A stretch of 64,000 nucleotides of DNA. Origin: Ehretia macrophylla (lineage: Eukaryota; Streptophyta; Magnoliopsida; Boraginales; Ehretiaceae). Of this stretch, positions 48,202 to 60,694 are shown piece after piece (the first letter of the stretch is position 1; the number at the start of each line of letters is the position of its first letter). The stretch covers positions 23,688,001 to 23,752,000 of the forward strand of contig CM075778.1 of the NCBI GenBank assembly GCA_037974665.1. The letters are read 5' to 3'. A program made the translations under genes and the position numbers. Below the pieces are notes generated by a model. The model saw nothing but the letters and a program-made list of their open reading frames with translations. It was not told the DNA's origin and ran no database searches.

Positions 48202-50701
48202 TGTCACGCCCCGATCCAACCCCACGCTAAAGCTTAAGTCTGGACCCGACACACGGACAGAGTCTCCTCTGTACTATGGACATTCTAAAAACCTGTAATC
48301 ACTCAATTAAAGCCGCAACAAAATAAGACAAGCTTTTATAACTAAAGTTCAAAGGTTCAAGGCCATCCGAGCCTTGAAGCATACAACAGTTCAAAATCAC
48401 ACAAGCATGCAACCAACTTAACTCCTTCATAAATCCGTTTATCATGCCAATCTAAAATAACATTGGAACATTCCTAGGAGTTGAAACCAAACATACTTTA
48501 GAACATACACACCAAAGCATGCAAGTAGCTAGAAATAGAACATAGTTATTACAAACCATGGTTTCTAAAATCTATCACTACAACCAACTATCTTTCAACT
48601 TGTAACTACAAGAATATACATAGCCCTTAGGCCACAAAATAGATCATAATATAGCAATACAAGTACGCCATGTAGTAACAAGAAACTACATCCACCTCAG
48701 ATAACAAACACACAGCAACTAGGGTAAAGGCTCTGCTTGTACTTCTTCCTCTTCCACTATCACCTCAACTAGCTGGGGATCACCCTCAGCACTTCCTGAA
48801 ACATATATCGAGGTATGAGCAACCACTGTTGCCCAATGAGGCATAAAGTCTCTCGGGGCGTGCAATGCAACAGGTAATACAATTAAACAATAATAACAAT
48901 TAAACCATTCACGAAATAACAATAGCTTAAGTAACCACACATTAAAAAGATACATTACACTTAACCCCAACACTCCAAATCTTCACTTGATCTTCATTCA
49001 CGATCCACGAATCACGATCACTGAGCCGGCATAATCCCAATCACTCCAGTGGGTGTACTCCAGATGTACCCCGATAATCCTACGACCAAACATCCCTGGC
49101 AATCTCCAGACCAGGCGAGTGAGGGAATAGGGTACGAAGTTTGAATATTCACTGGCAAGCCCTCTACCGCCCAACCGATATTCAACACAACCGCCCTTGA
49201 CACTATGGTTGCGCAACCACTATGCAATGCACTTAACAATGGCAAGTCAATATCAACAATATAAGCAATAACACATAGGAGGATCAACAAAGTAGGTTGA
49301 CCTCAGAACAGTTAGAATAGAAGTAGTTTATGCAAGCAATTAAACAATTTTACAAAGGACCATATTCAAGATATCCATAGAATTATGTCAAAAGTTTCGA
49401 AACAACTTGAAACCACATTTAAACACATAAGGAGTCATGCCAAGGTTTTAGATGCGAGAGACAATCGAATTTACACTTAAACCCCTTTGTTATTCTATTT
49501 GTTTTCCTTCCAATCTCATATTAATGATTCAAAATCAAGGGGAAGCAATACCAATCTTCTAACTAACCCTTAAAGTACCCCTACAACCCTCAAACATATT
49601 CAATTACTGGCAATTACCCCAAAAGCTCCAATTTCCCTCTTATAGCTTTGAACTACACATACCTCAACCGGGCTTCAAACAAGGGTTAGCAAAGCTTCTA
49701 TAGCACCTAGGTAACCTAAGAATACCAAATGTGAAGCCCGAAACCACCCAGATTAGCATTAACCCCAAAACCCCTTTTAAAAAGTCGACTAAAACACGTT
49801 TTATGCCAGTTTAGAGCAATCCGAGTGCACGGGGTTATTAGACTACCTTCATTAGTACGTAAGTCATCTATTAGAAGTATTGAATTAAGCTAATATGCAC
49901 AATTACACAAAACCCTAGAAATCCCGTCACTATTCACCTCATAAATCAAAATAACGATTCCAACCATTTAAAATGTGTTCTAAAGGCTTAAATGTGTTCT
50001 CTAACATCTATATGTAACGTATAATAGCATAGATAAACATTACAATAACATTTGGTCACATTTCTAACAAATCAAGAAATGAGCAACAATTTTAAATATG
50101 CACAAAGAGTCATGAATCTTTCACCAATGCGCGTAGGAACACCTAGGAGGCTTGCACACACCTTAAACTACTTGCTCTAGGCTTGGAGGGGCTTGGATTG
50201 AAGAGTTGAAGAAGCAAAATCTCCTTTTTTTCCTTCCCTGCTGCTCTCGGCTTTTGCTGCTTCTGTTTCAGCTTTTATTTTATTTTTTTCTTTTGTATAT
50301 TATGAGCTTATAATGCTATATAATCAGTAAGCTAAGGTGGGGTCATGTTTGGGTGCTTAAGTTGACTTCTCAAATGAGCTTAGTTAGCTTTAAAACGAGC
50401 CTAGGGTGTAAAACATATGCTAGCTAATTAAATCACTAAGTTAAGTCACGTAACACTATTCCTTAGTTTGCTAAAACATTTTCTAAACGAGTGCTCCTAG
50501 CGTTTTTAGCTTAAATGCACATTTTTTCCATTCCTATAACAATTAATATGATTTAGTAAAAATGCTAATTCACTAATATAATGCAGTTGAAAAATAGAAT
50601 AAATAGTAACTAACAAAGACAACAAGTAGAGCACAGATTTAAATACGCAATTAATAGATGTAACAGTAAGTGAATGCATGACAAAAGCTTCGGGCGTCAC
50701 A
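48202..50701 (-). repeat. Left LTR of gypsy element B (its 3' LTR)
   Basis: 2500 bases, TGTCACGCCCCGATCC to ..CGGGCGTCACA. A reverse polypurine tract (TCCTCTCCCCCTTAAA) follows at 50702-50717. Confidence 0.9.
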
Positions 50702-50794
50702 TCCTCTCCCCCTTAAACTAATTACGCCCACGCAATTCTTACATGACTCGGCGAATAACTCTGGATATCGATCCCGCATCTGATCATCTCTCTC

Positions 50795-51082
50795 TCAGGT
50801 AGCATCTTCTAAACAGTGATGATCCCACAGAACTTTAACCATCGGAATGCTTTTAGTCCTCAGCTCCTGAACTTTCTGATCCACAATCCGAAGAGGATTC
50901 TCCGTGTAGGTCAAAGTTTCACTGATCTCCAAAGGCTCGGGCTCAAGAACATGAGAAGGATCTGGCTGATAGTTTTGAAGCATAGAAACATGGAAGACAT
51001 CATGAATTCTGCCCAGGCTAGGAGGCAAAGCTAGACGATAAGCCAATTCACCAATGGTTTTAGTTATCTCAAACGGTCCCAC
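50795..51082 (-). pseudogene. Chromodomain-like tail of gypsy element B
   Basis: [20 protein letters not shown], then [39 protein letters not shown] and [11 protein letters not shown]. Reads to a TGA at 50795-50797 where EDATWE would carry Trp, followed by the typical ..RYPELF tail in frame. Element A has a TGA at the identical codon. Confidence 0.8.
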
Positions 51083-51103
51083 ATAACGAGGACTGAGTTT
51101 ACC

Positions 51104-51796
51104 TCATTTACCATGCCGAATCAAACCCTTGCGAGGAATTTTTTTTAGAAATACTCGATCCCTTACGGCAAATTTCAGATCACGACGGCGTCTATTTGCA
51201 TAACTCTTTTGCCGACTCTGTGCTGTGAGCATTATTTTTCTGATAAGCTGCACATGATCAATCATTTTGTTCATCTCAGGTAAAAGAGTAGGGTCGATAG
51301 TCTTCATCTCACCAACCTCATCCCAGTATAAATGAGACTGGCATTTATGCCCATAAAGTACCTCATACGGTGCCATCCCAATAGTAGCTTGATAACTATT
51401 GTTGTAGACGAACTCTGCGAGTGACAAATATTTCTCCCAACTCTTTCCGAAGTCCAAAATACAAGCTCGTAACATATCCTCGAGGATTAAGATAGTTCTC
51501 TCGGATTGACTGTCTAACTGAGGATGATAAGCTGTACTGAAACTCAAAGTCGTGCCCAAAGCTTTCTGTATCTTCTGCCAGAACTGAGATGTAAATCGGG
51601 GATCTCTATCTGACACAATACTCTTTGGAATCTCATGAAGTCTGACAACATTCTCAATATACAACTCTGCTAGCTTATCAAGAGAATCAGTTTTCTTTTT
51701 AGCAATGAAATGAGAAGTCTTGGTCAATCTATCAACAACAACCCAAACTGAGTCATTACCCTTCGAAGACCTCGGCAAATCAGAGACGAAATCCAT
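51104..51796 (-). pseudogene. Integrase catalytic core of gypsy element B
   Basis: 230 codons. The core has Asp in MDFVSDLPRS, Asp in SIVSDRDPRF and the Glu region SERTILILEDML, followed by VFLKKIPRKGLIRHGK. No stop occurs inside. The preceding zinc region is in a separate frame. Confidence 0.85.
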
Positions 51797-51877
51797 GGTA
51801 ATATGATCTCACTTCCATTTAGGTGTAGCCAAAGGCTATAACAACCTTACAGGTCTTTGATGCTCCGCTTTAACCTT

Positions 51878-52138
51878 CTAACAAGTAAGACATCTAGCCA
51901 CATAGTCGGCAATTTCCCTCTTCATATTGTTCCACCAGAAGTTCTGCTTCAAATCTTTATACATCTTTGTACTGCCCGGATGGATGGTATACTTAGAACT
52001 ATGTGCCTCAGCAAGAATATCCTTCTTCAGAGTTGGCTCACTCGGAATACAGATTCTACCTTTGAATTTGAGAATGCCATCATTATTCAAATTGAAATCC
52101 GACTCTCTCCCTTTAGATTTCTCTAAGACTTTCAACAA
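51878..52138 (-). pseudogene. Integrase zinc-binding region of gypsy element B
   Basis: LAEAHSSKYTIHPGSTKMYK (His pair) and YVARCLTC (Cys pair) form the HHCC domain. The frame stops at the Gln expected after CLTC. Confidence 0.8.
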
Positions 52139-52300
52139 TTGAGGATCAGTTTGTTGAGCTTCTCAAATCTTGGATAATAATAGAGATTGAATCTGTAAAC
52201 TTGCGAATTGAATACCAGAATTTGAAGTATTAAGCTTCCATAAGCATAGTTCTTCCATGAATTCCCAATTCTTGATGATTAAGCTAGCAACAGTAGCCTT

Positions 52301-52879
52301 TCAGCCCAAAGCATTAGCAACAATATTAGCCTTGCCTGGAAGATAATTAATAATGCAGTTGTAGTCCTCAAGTAATTCCAGCCAACGCCTCTGCCTCATG
52401 TTTAACTCTTTCTGTGAAAATAGATACTTTAGGCTCTTATGATCTGTAAAGATTTCAAACTTGTTGCCCCAGAGATAATGACGCCATTTCTTTAATGCAA
52501 GAATAATAGCTGCGAGCTCAAGATCATGCGTCGGATAGTTGAGTTCATAAGGTTTCAGTTTCCTGGAAGCATAAGCAATAACTTTGCCATTCTGCATCAA
52601 TATACAGCCCAAACCCTCATTCGAAGTATCATTATAGATCACCAGATTATCATAACCCTCAGGTAAAACAAGAATAGGAGTTGTAGTCAATCTCTTCTTC
52701 AATTCCTGGAAGTTGGCCTCACATTTATCATTCCAGTCAAATATTGTTTTCTTCTGAATAAGCTGAGTCAAAGGCCTTGCAATTTTAGAGAAGTCCTTGA
52801 CGAATCTCCGATAATACCTAGCTAAACCAAGAAAGCTACGAATTTCTGTAACCGTTTCAGGCCGTTTCCAAGATAACAC
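52301..52879 (-). pseudogene. End of RT and RNase H domain of gypsy element B
   Basis: [18 protein letters not shown] marks the end of [37 protein letters not shown] and [14 protein letters not shown] are the RNase H motifs with their acidic residues. Ends in TGA where ALSRK would have Arg. Confidence 0.85.
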
Positions 52880-52954
52880 AACTTCAATCTTTGCTGGATC
52901 AACAGAGATACCATCCTGCGAGATAATGTGGCCAAGAAAAGCAACTTGCTTAAG

Positions 52955-53464
52955 CTAGAATTCACATTTGCTGAACTTTGCAAATAACTGATGCTCTTGA
53001 AGAGTTTGCAACACAATCCTGAGATGTTGTTCATACTCCGCCTCCGATTTAGAATAGACAAGAATATCATCAATAAAGATAACCACAAATTGGTCTAAAT
53101 GAGGATGGAATACCCTCTGCATCAAATCCATGAATGCGGCAGGAGCATTAGTAAGTCCAAACGGTAAGACAACAAACTCATAATGTCCATAACGAGTTCT
53201 GAAAACAGTTTTAGGAACATCATCTTTCTTAATCCTCAACTGATAATAGCCCTGCCTCAGATCGAATTTGAAAAATACCTTGGCACCTTGCAATTGATCA
53301 AATAACTCTTCAACTAAAGGCAAAGGATATTTGTTTTTGACAGTCACCTGATTAAGACCCCGATAATCAATGCATAAGCGAAGAGACTCGTTTTTCTTTT
53401 TAACAAATAGAACTAGTGCACCCCAAGGCGAAGAACTCGGTTGAATGAATCCTTTCTCAAGCAA
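52955..53464 (-). pseudogene. Reverse transcriptase core of gypsy element B
   Basis: [20 protein letters not shown], then [32 protein letters not shown] and the catalytic FIDDILVYS (near 53060-53090). It ends in TAG at KCEFW (Trp to stop). Upstream, TAG codons at 53468-53470 and 53489-53491 stand where element A keeps CAG. Confidence 0.85.
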
Positions 53465-53488
53465 ACCCTATAATTGAACTTTCAATTC

Positions 53489-54157
53489 CTACAATTCGGG
53501 CAGGGCCATTCTATACGGAGTCCTAAAGATAGGTATAGTCCCCGGTAATAAGTCAATCTCTATCTCTCTATCAGGCAGTAAACCGGGTAATTCCTCAGGA
53601 AAGACCCCCAGAAACTCTCTCACGATAGGTACATCATTCAATTTTAATTGGTCCACGGGTTGATTAATCAAATATGCAAGATAAGCCTCACAACCCTTGC
53701 TCAATAGTTTAGATGCTCTAATAGAAGAAATAATAGGAGTTCTAGTTGATTTTCTACTACCAACTATTTCAATTACAGGATGATCAGGCATTTCTAATCT
53801 CACAATTTTCTTTCTACAGTCAAGTTGTGCATAATAACTCCCCAACCAATCCATCCCCAAGATAATTTCAAAGTCATTGAAGGGTAGAATAATCAAATCA
53901 GCCGGAAAAACACGATCTTCAATAAAAATATTACATGCTCTGCAAATAGATCTAGTAACAAACTTCGGACCCATAGGAGTATAGACCACAATCTCATGCA
54001 ACAGTTTATCATGTTTCAGTTTAGCATTTTGTGCACAAGTAGGAGTAATAAATGAATGAGTGGCTCCAGAGTCAATTAAAACCTTAACTGATTGATCATT
54101 GAGAAGAAAAGTACATTCTACTACAGCCGTCGTATCCGGAAGCTCCTCTGTATCCAA
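53489..54157 (-). pseudogene. Protease domain of gypsy element B
   Basis: KVLIDSGATHSFITPTCAQ carries the catalytic DSG, then PFNDFEIILGMDWLG. 222 codons open to a TAG at PEL(Q). It would process the polyprotein. Confidence 0.85.
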
Positions 54158-54232
54158 AGAAAATACTCGGGCCTGACCCCGCAGTGTTGGTGCAGCAGCT
54201 GGTGCCCTGGTCTGAGAATTCTGAGCCGATGT

Positions 54233-55393
54233 CTAACCCTTAGTGTTCTTGTATTTCAGACAATCTTTAATTCTGTGCTGGTCACTCCCATAGCCTGTAC
54301 ACTTGTTCTGTTTCCTCCAACAAACCTCCTCAGTATGACCCTGACGCTGACAGAAGTTGCACGGCTGGTGACGTCTTAGATCAAGGCCTCTCGAAGGAGC
54401 TCTGAAAGTAGAGGTAACTGAACTACCCTGCTGCAAACGAGATACCGTTGGACGAGATTGACTCTGAGTCTGACTTTGAATTGGCCGTGCCTGAGTCTGA
54501 GTAGGCTCTGAATAACTCTGAGTCTGCCTCGGCTGTGGACTCTGGCCAACTGAAATAGTCTGTCTCTGGTACCCCTGACTCTGAGACTGGAACTGCCGCT
54601 TACTCGATTGACTAGTCTCGGCTAACACGTCTGCCTTGCGTTTTTCATACCTCGAGGTGGCTCTGACCACTGCAGCATAATTAGGGTAATCATTTGCAGA
54701 CAAATTTAGCATAATATTATTTCTCCACCCCATAATGAATCTCTGCATTTTCATATCCTCAGGTTGCACCAATGCCAGTACATAACGGGAGAGCTTAGTA
54801 AAAGTAGTCTCATATTGGTCCACTGACATATTTCCCTGCTTCAAAGCTATGAACTCTGCTTGACATCTCTCACGGGCAACCACTGATATATATTTGTCTC
54901 GGAATTCACGGACGAAGTCAGCCCACGAATGATGAACCTTCTCGGCTTCCTATTTCTCGCTAATAGTACGCTACCACTCTTCGGCGTCACCCTCCAAAAG
55001 AAATGTGGCATAGGTAATCTTCCTATCATCACTGTACTCAAGTATTGCAGCCACCCTTTCAAACTTTCTCAACCACATTTCAGCCTTTATATCGTCTGGT
55101 TCTCCAAAGAAGCTGTAGGCCCCATGATGTAAAAACCTGTCATACAAATTACCTCCGGTAATACCACTACCCTCAGTTCTTACTACCTGATTACCTATGG
55201 CAGCCCCTGTCTGTCCCTACTGAGTCACGAATTGGGCAATAGTACTCATAGCAGTGGCCATTGTGGCCAAGATGTGTGCAGTACTCGGTTCTTGAACTTG
55301 TGGTGCATTTCCTGCTATACCGGCTTCTTGTCTGGGAACCTCCTCTGGTTCTCTATCAACATTATGATTCTCAGTTCGACGGCGGGGTCCCAT
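54233..55393 (-). pseudogene. gag of gypsy element B
   Basis: Opens at 55393 (MGPRRRTENHNVDREPEEVP). Stops: TAG at 55217-55219 (FVTQ*GQ), 54971-54973 and 54950-54952 (Trp codons in EEWWRTISEKW). The 3' part (54883-54233) is open and has a Gln/Ser-rich linker and two zinc knuckles, CNFCQRQGHTEEVC intact and CTGYGSDQHRIKDC with the second Cys lost. Confidence 0.85.
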
Positions 55394-55747
55394 TCTAGAT
55401 AACTAGAATGCAAAGTATTATGACAAGCATTTGTATAATTCACAATTAAATCACATAAGAACAAGTTCTAATAAGTTAACATAAGATCGCACATAGGGTC
55501 ATACAACACTTTACATATTAAAGATACAAGTAAAACGATTAGTCATACTTTCCATTCTTAACTTTCCACTTTTACACAACAACTCAAATAAGACCTTTCA
55601 CATTCTCGCTTTCATGCTAGCATGTGCTTAATCATTCAATCTTTCTCTTAGTTATTCAAAGAAACATTTATTCACATAATCACACATTAACTCAATAGAC
55701 ACCTACCCACAGACCGTGAAAATTAACCCGGCTTCATGCATCTATAA

Positions 55748-55759
55748 GCTCTGATACCA
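55748..55759 (-). promoter_or_regulatory. Primer-binding site of gypsy element B
   Basis: Reverse complement TGGTATCAGAGC, a perfect match to the iMet-type site, six bases from the right LTR. Confidence 0.88.
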
Positions 55760-55765
55760 CCTAAA

Positions 55766-58258
55766 TGTCACGCCCCGACCCAACCCCACGCTAAAGGCTA
55801 AGTCTGGACCTGACACACAGACAGAGTCTCCTCTGTACCGTGGACATTCTGAAAACCTGTAATCACTCAATTAAAGCCGCAACAAAATAAGACAAGCTTT
55901 TATAACTAAAGTTCAAAGGTTCAAGGCCATCCGAGCCTTGAAGCATACAACAATTCAAAATCACACAAGCATGCAACCAACTTAACTCCTTCATAAATCC
56001 GTTTATCATGCCAATCTAAAATAACATTGGAACAATCCTAAGAGTTTAAACCGAGCATACTTTAGAGCATACACACCCAAGCATGCAAGTAGCTAGAAAT
56101 AGAACATAGTTATTACAAACCATGGTTTCTCAAATCTATCACTACAACCAACTATCTTTCAACTTGTAACTACAAGAATATACATAGCCCTTAGGCCACA
56201 AAATAGATCATAATATAGCAATACAAGTACGCCATGTAGTAACAAGAAAGCACATCCACCTCAAACAATAAACACACAGCAACTAGGGCAAAGGCTCTGC
56301 CTGTACTTCTTCCTCTTCCACTATCACCTCAACTAGCCGGGGATCACTCTCAGCACTTCTTGAAACATATGTCGAGGTATGAGCAACCACTGTTGTCCAG
56401 TGAGGGATAAAGTCTCCCGGGGCGTGCAATGCAACAGGTAATACAGTTAAACAATAATAACAATTAAACCATTCAAGAAATAACAATAGCTTAAGTAACC
56501 ACACATTAAAAGGATACATTACACTTAACCCCAACACTCAAAATCTTCACTTGATCTTCATTCATGATTCACGAACCATGATCACTAAGTCGACATAATC
56601 CTAATCACTCTAGTGGGTGTACTCCGGATGTACCCCGATAATCCTATGACCCAATACCCCCTGACAATCTCCGAACCAGGCGAGTGAGGGAATAGGGTAC
56701 GGAGTTTGAATATCCACTGGCAAGCCCTCTGCCGCCCAGCCGATATTCAACACAACCGCCCCTGACACTATGGTTGCGCAACCACTATGCAATGCACTTA
56801 ACAATGGCAAGTCAATATCAATAATATAAGCAATAACACGTAGGGGGATCAACAAAGTAAGTTAACCTCGGAACAGTTAGAATAGAAGTAGTTTATACAA
56901 GCAATTAAGCAATTTTACAAAGGAGCATATTCAAGATATCCATAGAATTATGTCAAAAGTTCCGAAACAACTTGAAACCACATTTAAACACATAAGGAGT
57001 CATGCCAAGGGTTTAGATGCTAGAGACAATCGAATTTACACTTAAACCCCTTTGTTATTCTATCTGTTTTCCTTCCAATCTCATATTAATGATTCAAAAT
57101 CAAGGGGAAGCAATACCAATCTTCTAACTAACTCTTAAAGTACCCCTCCAACCCTCAAACACATTCAATTACCCGCAATTACCCCAAAAGCCCCAATTTC
57201 CCTCTTATAGCTTTGAACTACACATACCTCAATCGAGCTTCAAACAAGGGTTAGCAAAACTTCTATAGTACCTAAGTAACCTAAGAATACCAAATGTGAA
57301 GCCCGAAACCACCTGGATTAGCATTAACCCTGAAACCCCTTTTGAAAAGTCGGCTAAAACACGTTTTATGCAAGTTTAGAGCAATCCGAGTGCACGGGGC
57401 TATTAGACTACCTTCATTAGTACGTAAGTCATCTATTAGAAGTATTGAATCAAGCTAATATGCACAATTACACAAAACCCTAGAAATCCCGTCACTATTC
57501 ACCTCATAAATTAAAATAATGATTCCAACCGTTTAAAATGTGTTCTAAAGGCTTAAATGTGTTCTCTAGCATCTATATATAACGTATAATAGCATAGATA
57601 AACATTACAATAACATTTGGTCACATTTCTAACAAATCAAGAAATGTGCAACAATTTTAAATATGCACAAAGAGTCATGAATCCCTCACCAATGCGCGTA
57701 GGAACACCTAGGAGGCTTGCACACACCCTAAACTACTTGCTCTAGGCTTGGAGGGGCTTGGATTGAAGAGTTGAAGAAGCAAAATCTCTTTTTTTTCCTT
57801 CCCTGCTGCTCTCGGCTTTTGTTGCTTCTGTTTCAGCTTTTTTGTTGTTGTTGTATATTATGAGCTTATAATGCTATATAATGAGTAAGCTAAGGTGGGG
57901 TCATCTTTGGGTGCTTAAGTTGACTTCTAAAATGAGCTTAGTTAGCTTTAAAACGAGCCTAGGGTATAAAACGTATGCTAGCTAATTAAATCACTAAGTT
58001 AAGTCAAGTAACACTATTCCTTAGTTTGCTAAAACATTTTCTAAACGAGTGCTCCTAGCGCTCTTAACTCAAATGCACATTTTTTCCATTCCTATAACAA
58101 TTAATATGATTTAGTAAAAATGCTAATTCACTAATATAATGCAGTTGAAAAATGGAATGAATAGTAACTAAGAAAGACAACAAGTAGAGCACATATTTAA
58201 ATGCGCAATTAATGGATGCAACAGTAAGTAAATGCATGACAAAAGCTCGAGCGTCACA
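55766..58258 (-). repeat. Right LTR of gypsy element B (its 5' LTR)
   Basis: 2493 bases, TGTCACGCCCCGACCC to ..CTCGAGCGTCACA, matching the left LTR. Followed by the target duplication TAGCA. Confidence 0.9.
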
Positions 58259-58263
58259 TAGCA

Positions 58264-58560
58264 CACTTTTACTAAAGTAAAAAAAACATAGGATTTCTCT
58301 AGGAACTTTAGTAGGGGTAAAATCCTATTGATAGCGCGGATTTTGTATGGACTAATCTTGGAGGTTTCTCGCATGGGAAGCTCCTCTCAGATTCTTTTGA
58401 AATCTTCACGTCAAGAGGTAATTCTAAAACTACGGATTAAATTTAATAAGATTAAATCTATTGCGTGATATTAAATCTGTGTTAATAACCATGAACATAT
58501 ACATGAATATTATTCCGCTACGTAATTAAAAATTTTAATTATCATTTATGTTTTCCAATA
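58264..58560 (+). repeat. 3' LTR of copia C, last part
   Basis: Continues the LTR after gypsy element B (CACTTTTACTAAAG.. GGATTTCTCTAGGAAC..) and ends ..GTTTTCCAATA, the mutated counterpart of ..TTCACAACA. Confidence 0.85.
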
Positions 58561-58796
58561 TCACCAACTTTTGAAGGAGCACCTCTAGTGGAGTTCGTAG
58601 AAAATCCTAAAGGGAGGATACCTTAGGTGGTAGATGTAGAGTAGCAAATTACGCTAAAATCATTGTGTTTGTCTTCTATCACTCTACTTTTCTCTCATTT
58701 ACTTTTGTGTCTTCTACCTATTTGATATTCTACTTGTTTGCTTTGGAATTGCTTCAATCAAAATTTTAATTGGTAGTAAATGGTCATATACCTAAC
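58561..58796 (+). repeat. LTR end of a second copia element (D)
   Basis: The stretch leads to ..TATACCTAACA followed by AGTGGTGTTTGAGC (58797-), which resembles an LTR end plus a decayed primer site (TGGTATCAGAGC). The left LTR boundary is lost against copia C. Confidence 0.5.
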
Positions 58797-58853
58797 AAGT
58801 GGTGTTTGAGCTAGGACTCTACATATAGTTTAACAACTAGTAGAGAATTATAA

Positions 58854-60360
58854 TGACAATTACACCATTGTCTACCATAGTAGATGGCCAGTCTTCCACC
58901 CGTCCACCACTATTTAGTTGAACCAACTACTCTTTTTGGAAAGCTAGAATGAAAATATATATTCTTACAATGACATTAGAGCTTGGAGGGTTGTCACTGA
59001 TGGACCAATTATTCCTATGAAAACTAAGAAGGAAGAAGACTAAACTCTTACTTTTCCCAAGCCTGAAGAAGAATATGATGATAATGATTTTAATATTATT
59101 GAAAGAAATTATATAGCTATCAATATGTTATATCTTTCTTTAAATTCAAATGAATTTAATAAGATCACCGGGTGCAAATGTGCTAAAGAACATTGGTATC
59201 AATTAGAAGTCACTTATGAAGGAGATAATCAAGTTAAAAAAACTAGTATTAGCATGCTTGTACACAAATATGAAATGTTTAAGTTGTCACAAGATGAGGG
59301 TATTGAACAAATATTTTCTAGATTTACAGATATTGTAAATAGCCTTAAATTGCTTGGAAAAGAGTATCTAATTCAGAAACGGTGGAAAATCTCACCATTA
59401 GTATGCTCATAGGATTTTTCATGAGTTACGTGTTGAAGAAAAAGGATCGAAAAGAGGATCGAAAAGAAGATGAAAAGAGAAATGATAAATCACTTGCCCT
59501 TCTTGCATCAAAATCTCAATCAAGTGATGAAGATAATGATAATGAAGAAATGACCTTACTTGTAAAGAACTTGAAGAAATTCTTCAAATACAAAAAGATG
59601 AGAAAAGGCAAAGAAAAAACAAATGATGGACCAAAATGTTTCAATTGCAAGAAACCACGACATATCAAAGTGAATTGTCCCAAGTTGATCAAACCAAAAG
59701 GAGGAAAGGTCATGAAGGCCACTTGGGATGACAACAACTCCGATGATAGAGATAGTGAATAAGAAGAAGAAGTTGCCAATATTGTTTGTTTTATGGCAAA
59801 TGATGATGATGTGGTATGTTCTTATTCCTCTACTTCTAGATTTACATCCATGCATGATGATGAGTGCACATTTGAAAAATTGCAAAATGAATTTTCAAAA
59901 ATATATGACAACTTTACTCTTGCTCTTTCAAAGAACAAAGATCTTCAAAAACAGATCAAAGAGCTTCAAAAAGAAAATAATGATTTGAAAATTGATAATG
60001 AGAAACTTGAAGAAGACCTTAATTCATCTCACAAGAAAGCTCTTCAATTCTATGATTTGAAAGAAAAAGTTGGAATTTTAGAAAAAGAAATTCAAATTTT
60101 GAATGTGAGCTTAGCAAAGTTTACAAAAGGAAATGAAACCTTAGACAAAATGCTTGGCTCTCAAAAATTGGCATTTGACAAAAGTGGCATTGGTTATGAT
60201 CCTTCTACTAAAAAAAATCTTTCGAAAGCTACTTTGTGAAGACATCAATTTCCTCAAATTAAGCTTCAAGATCAAGTGGATTTCAAAAAGTGTGCACATA
60301 TTGTGAAAAACATGGACTATAAATATAAAAACATGGTAGGAAGAGATGCTAGAATCCCTT
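58854..60360 (+). pseudogene. gag of copia element D with coiled coil
   Basis: Frames together read MTITPLSTIVDGQ.., YSFWKARMKIYI, then MLYLSLNSNEFNKITGCKCA and MLVHKYEMFKLSQDEGIEQI (UBN2-type copia gag, 59125-59410). The frame then shifts. The zinc knuckle CFNCKKPRHIKVNC (59639-59680) is intact. After a TAA at 59759 the next frame (59793-60239) encodes a Glu/Lys/Leu heptad-rich coiled coil (KDLQKQIKELQKENNDLKID..). A second decayed zinc motif (CTYCEKHG-like) follows near 60290. A 12-base duplication (CGAAAAGAGGAT / CGAAAAGAAGAT) lies at about 59447. Confidence 0.75.
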
Positions 60361-60398
60361 CTTGCCTTAAGCCCAAATGAGTTATTAGATATTGGCCA

Positions 60399-60694
60399 CT
60401 ACATGGCTACAGACTTTTTAATGAATTTTTTTGCCAAATTAATTAAATAATTCGTAGCTAGTCTGTAGCAAATTGGCCACGGCTAGGCTACGAACTATTA
60501 TTTTTTATTTTTTTTATTAATTGAAATTATTGTCCGTAGCTAATCCGTAGCAAAGTTTTGTCGCCATTTCCACGGGGCCTAAGTTGGCTACTGCTGGGCT
60601 ACGGAATTTTTTTTCTCGTAGCAAATCCGTAGCCTAGTAGTAGCCAATTTACTACGGAAAAAATCCGTCGCCCGTGCGCTGTTTTCTTGTAATG
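60399..60694. mobile_element. CACTA-like short element or end
   Basis: The right end in reverse, CATTACAAGAAAACAGCG, matches plant CACTA termini (CACTACAAGAAAA). The left end is CACTACATGGCTACAGAC. The interior consists of inverted TAGCC../..GGCTA motifs typical of CACTA subterminal repeats. The 3-bp flanks (GGC, TCA) do not match, so either one end is wrong or the copy has been rearranged. Confidence 0.5.

Larger units (their letters stand above)
48202..58258 (-). mobile_element. Ty3/gypsy LTR retrotransposon B (Tekay-like chromovirus), minus strand
   Basis: 10,057 bases flanked by the perfect target duplication TAGCA (48197-48201 and 58259-58263). LTRs are 48202-50701 and 55766-58258, differing by only a few percent by eye, so it is the youngest-looking autonomous-type insertion here. 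The primer site (reverse GCTCTGATACCA at 55748-55759) is perfect. It encodes gag, protease, RT, RNase H, integrase and a chromodomain-like tail in order on the minus strand, but with stops. It is clearly related to element A, and parts of the LTRs match too (for example GGCCATCCGAGCC). Confidence 0.92.
31160..58560 (+). mobile_element. Ty1/copia LTR retrotransposon C, degenerate, host to three nested insertions
   Basis: Copia gene order (gag, protease, integrase, reverse transcriptase, RNase H) lies between a truncated 5' LTR (31160-31526) and a 3' LTR (46903-48201 plus 58264-58560). Insertions are a solo LTR of its own family (33313-34725), a LARD (38850-46756) and gypsy element B (48202-58258). 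Removing the three rejoins leader, RNase H and 3' LTR; for example the protein phrase REIMGRG / DIVMEKVASV runs across the LARD junction. The coding region has frameshifts and stops. The original target duplication cannot be seen because the left LTR end is rearranged. Confidence 0.9.

Noticed and set aside
48719-48973. Minus-strand frame MLGLSVMYLFNVW.., repeated at 56283-56537.
   Set aside because: Located in the two LTRs of gypsy element B; no domain, explained by LTR duplication.
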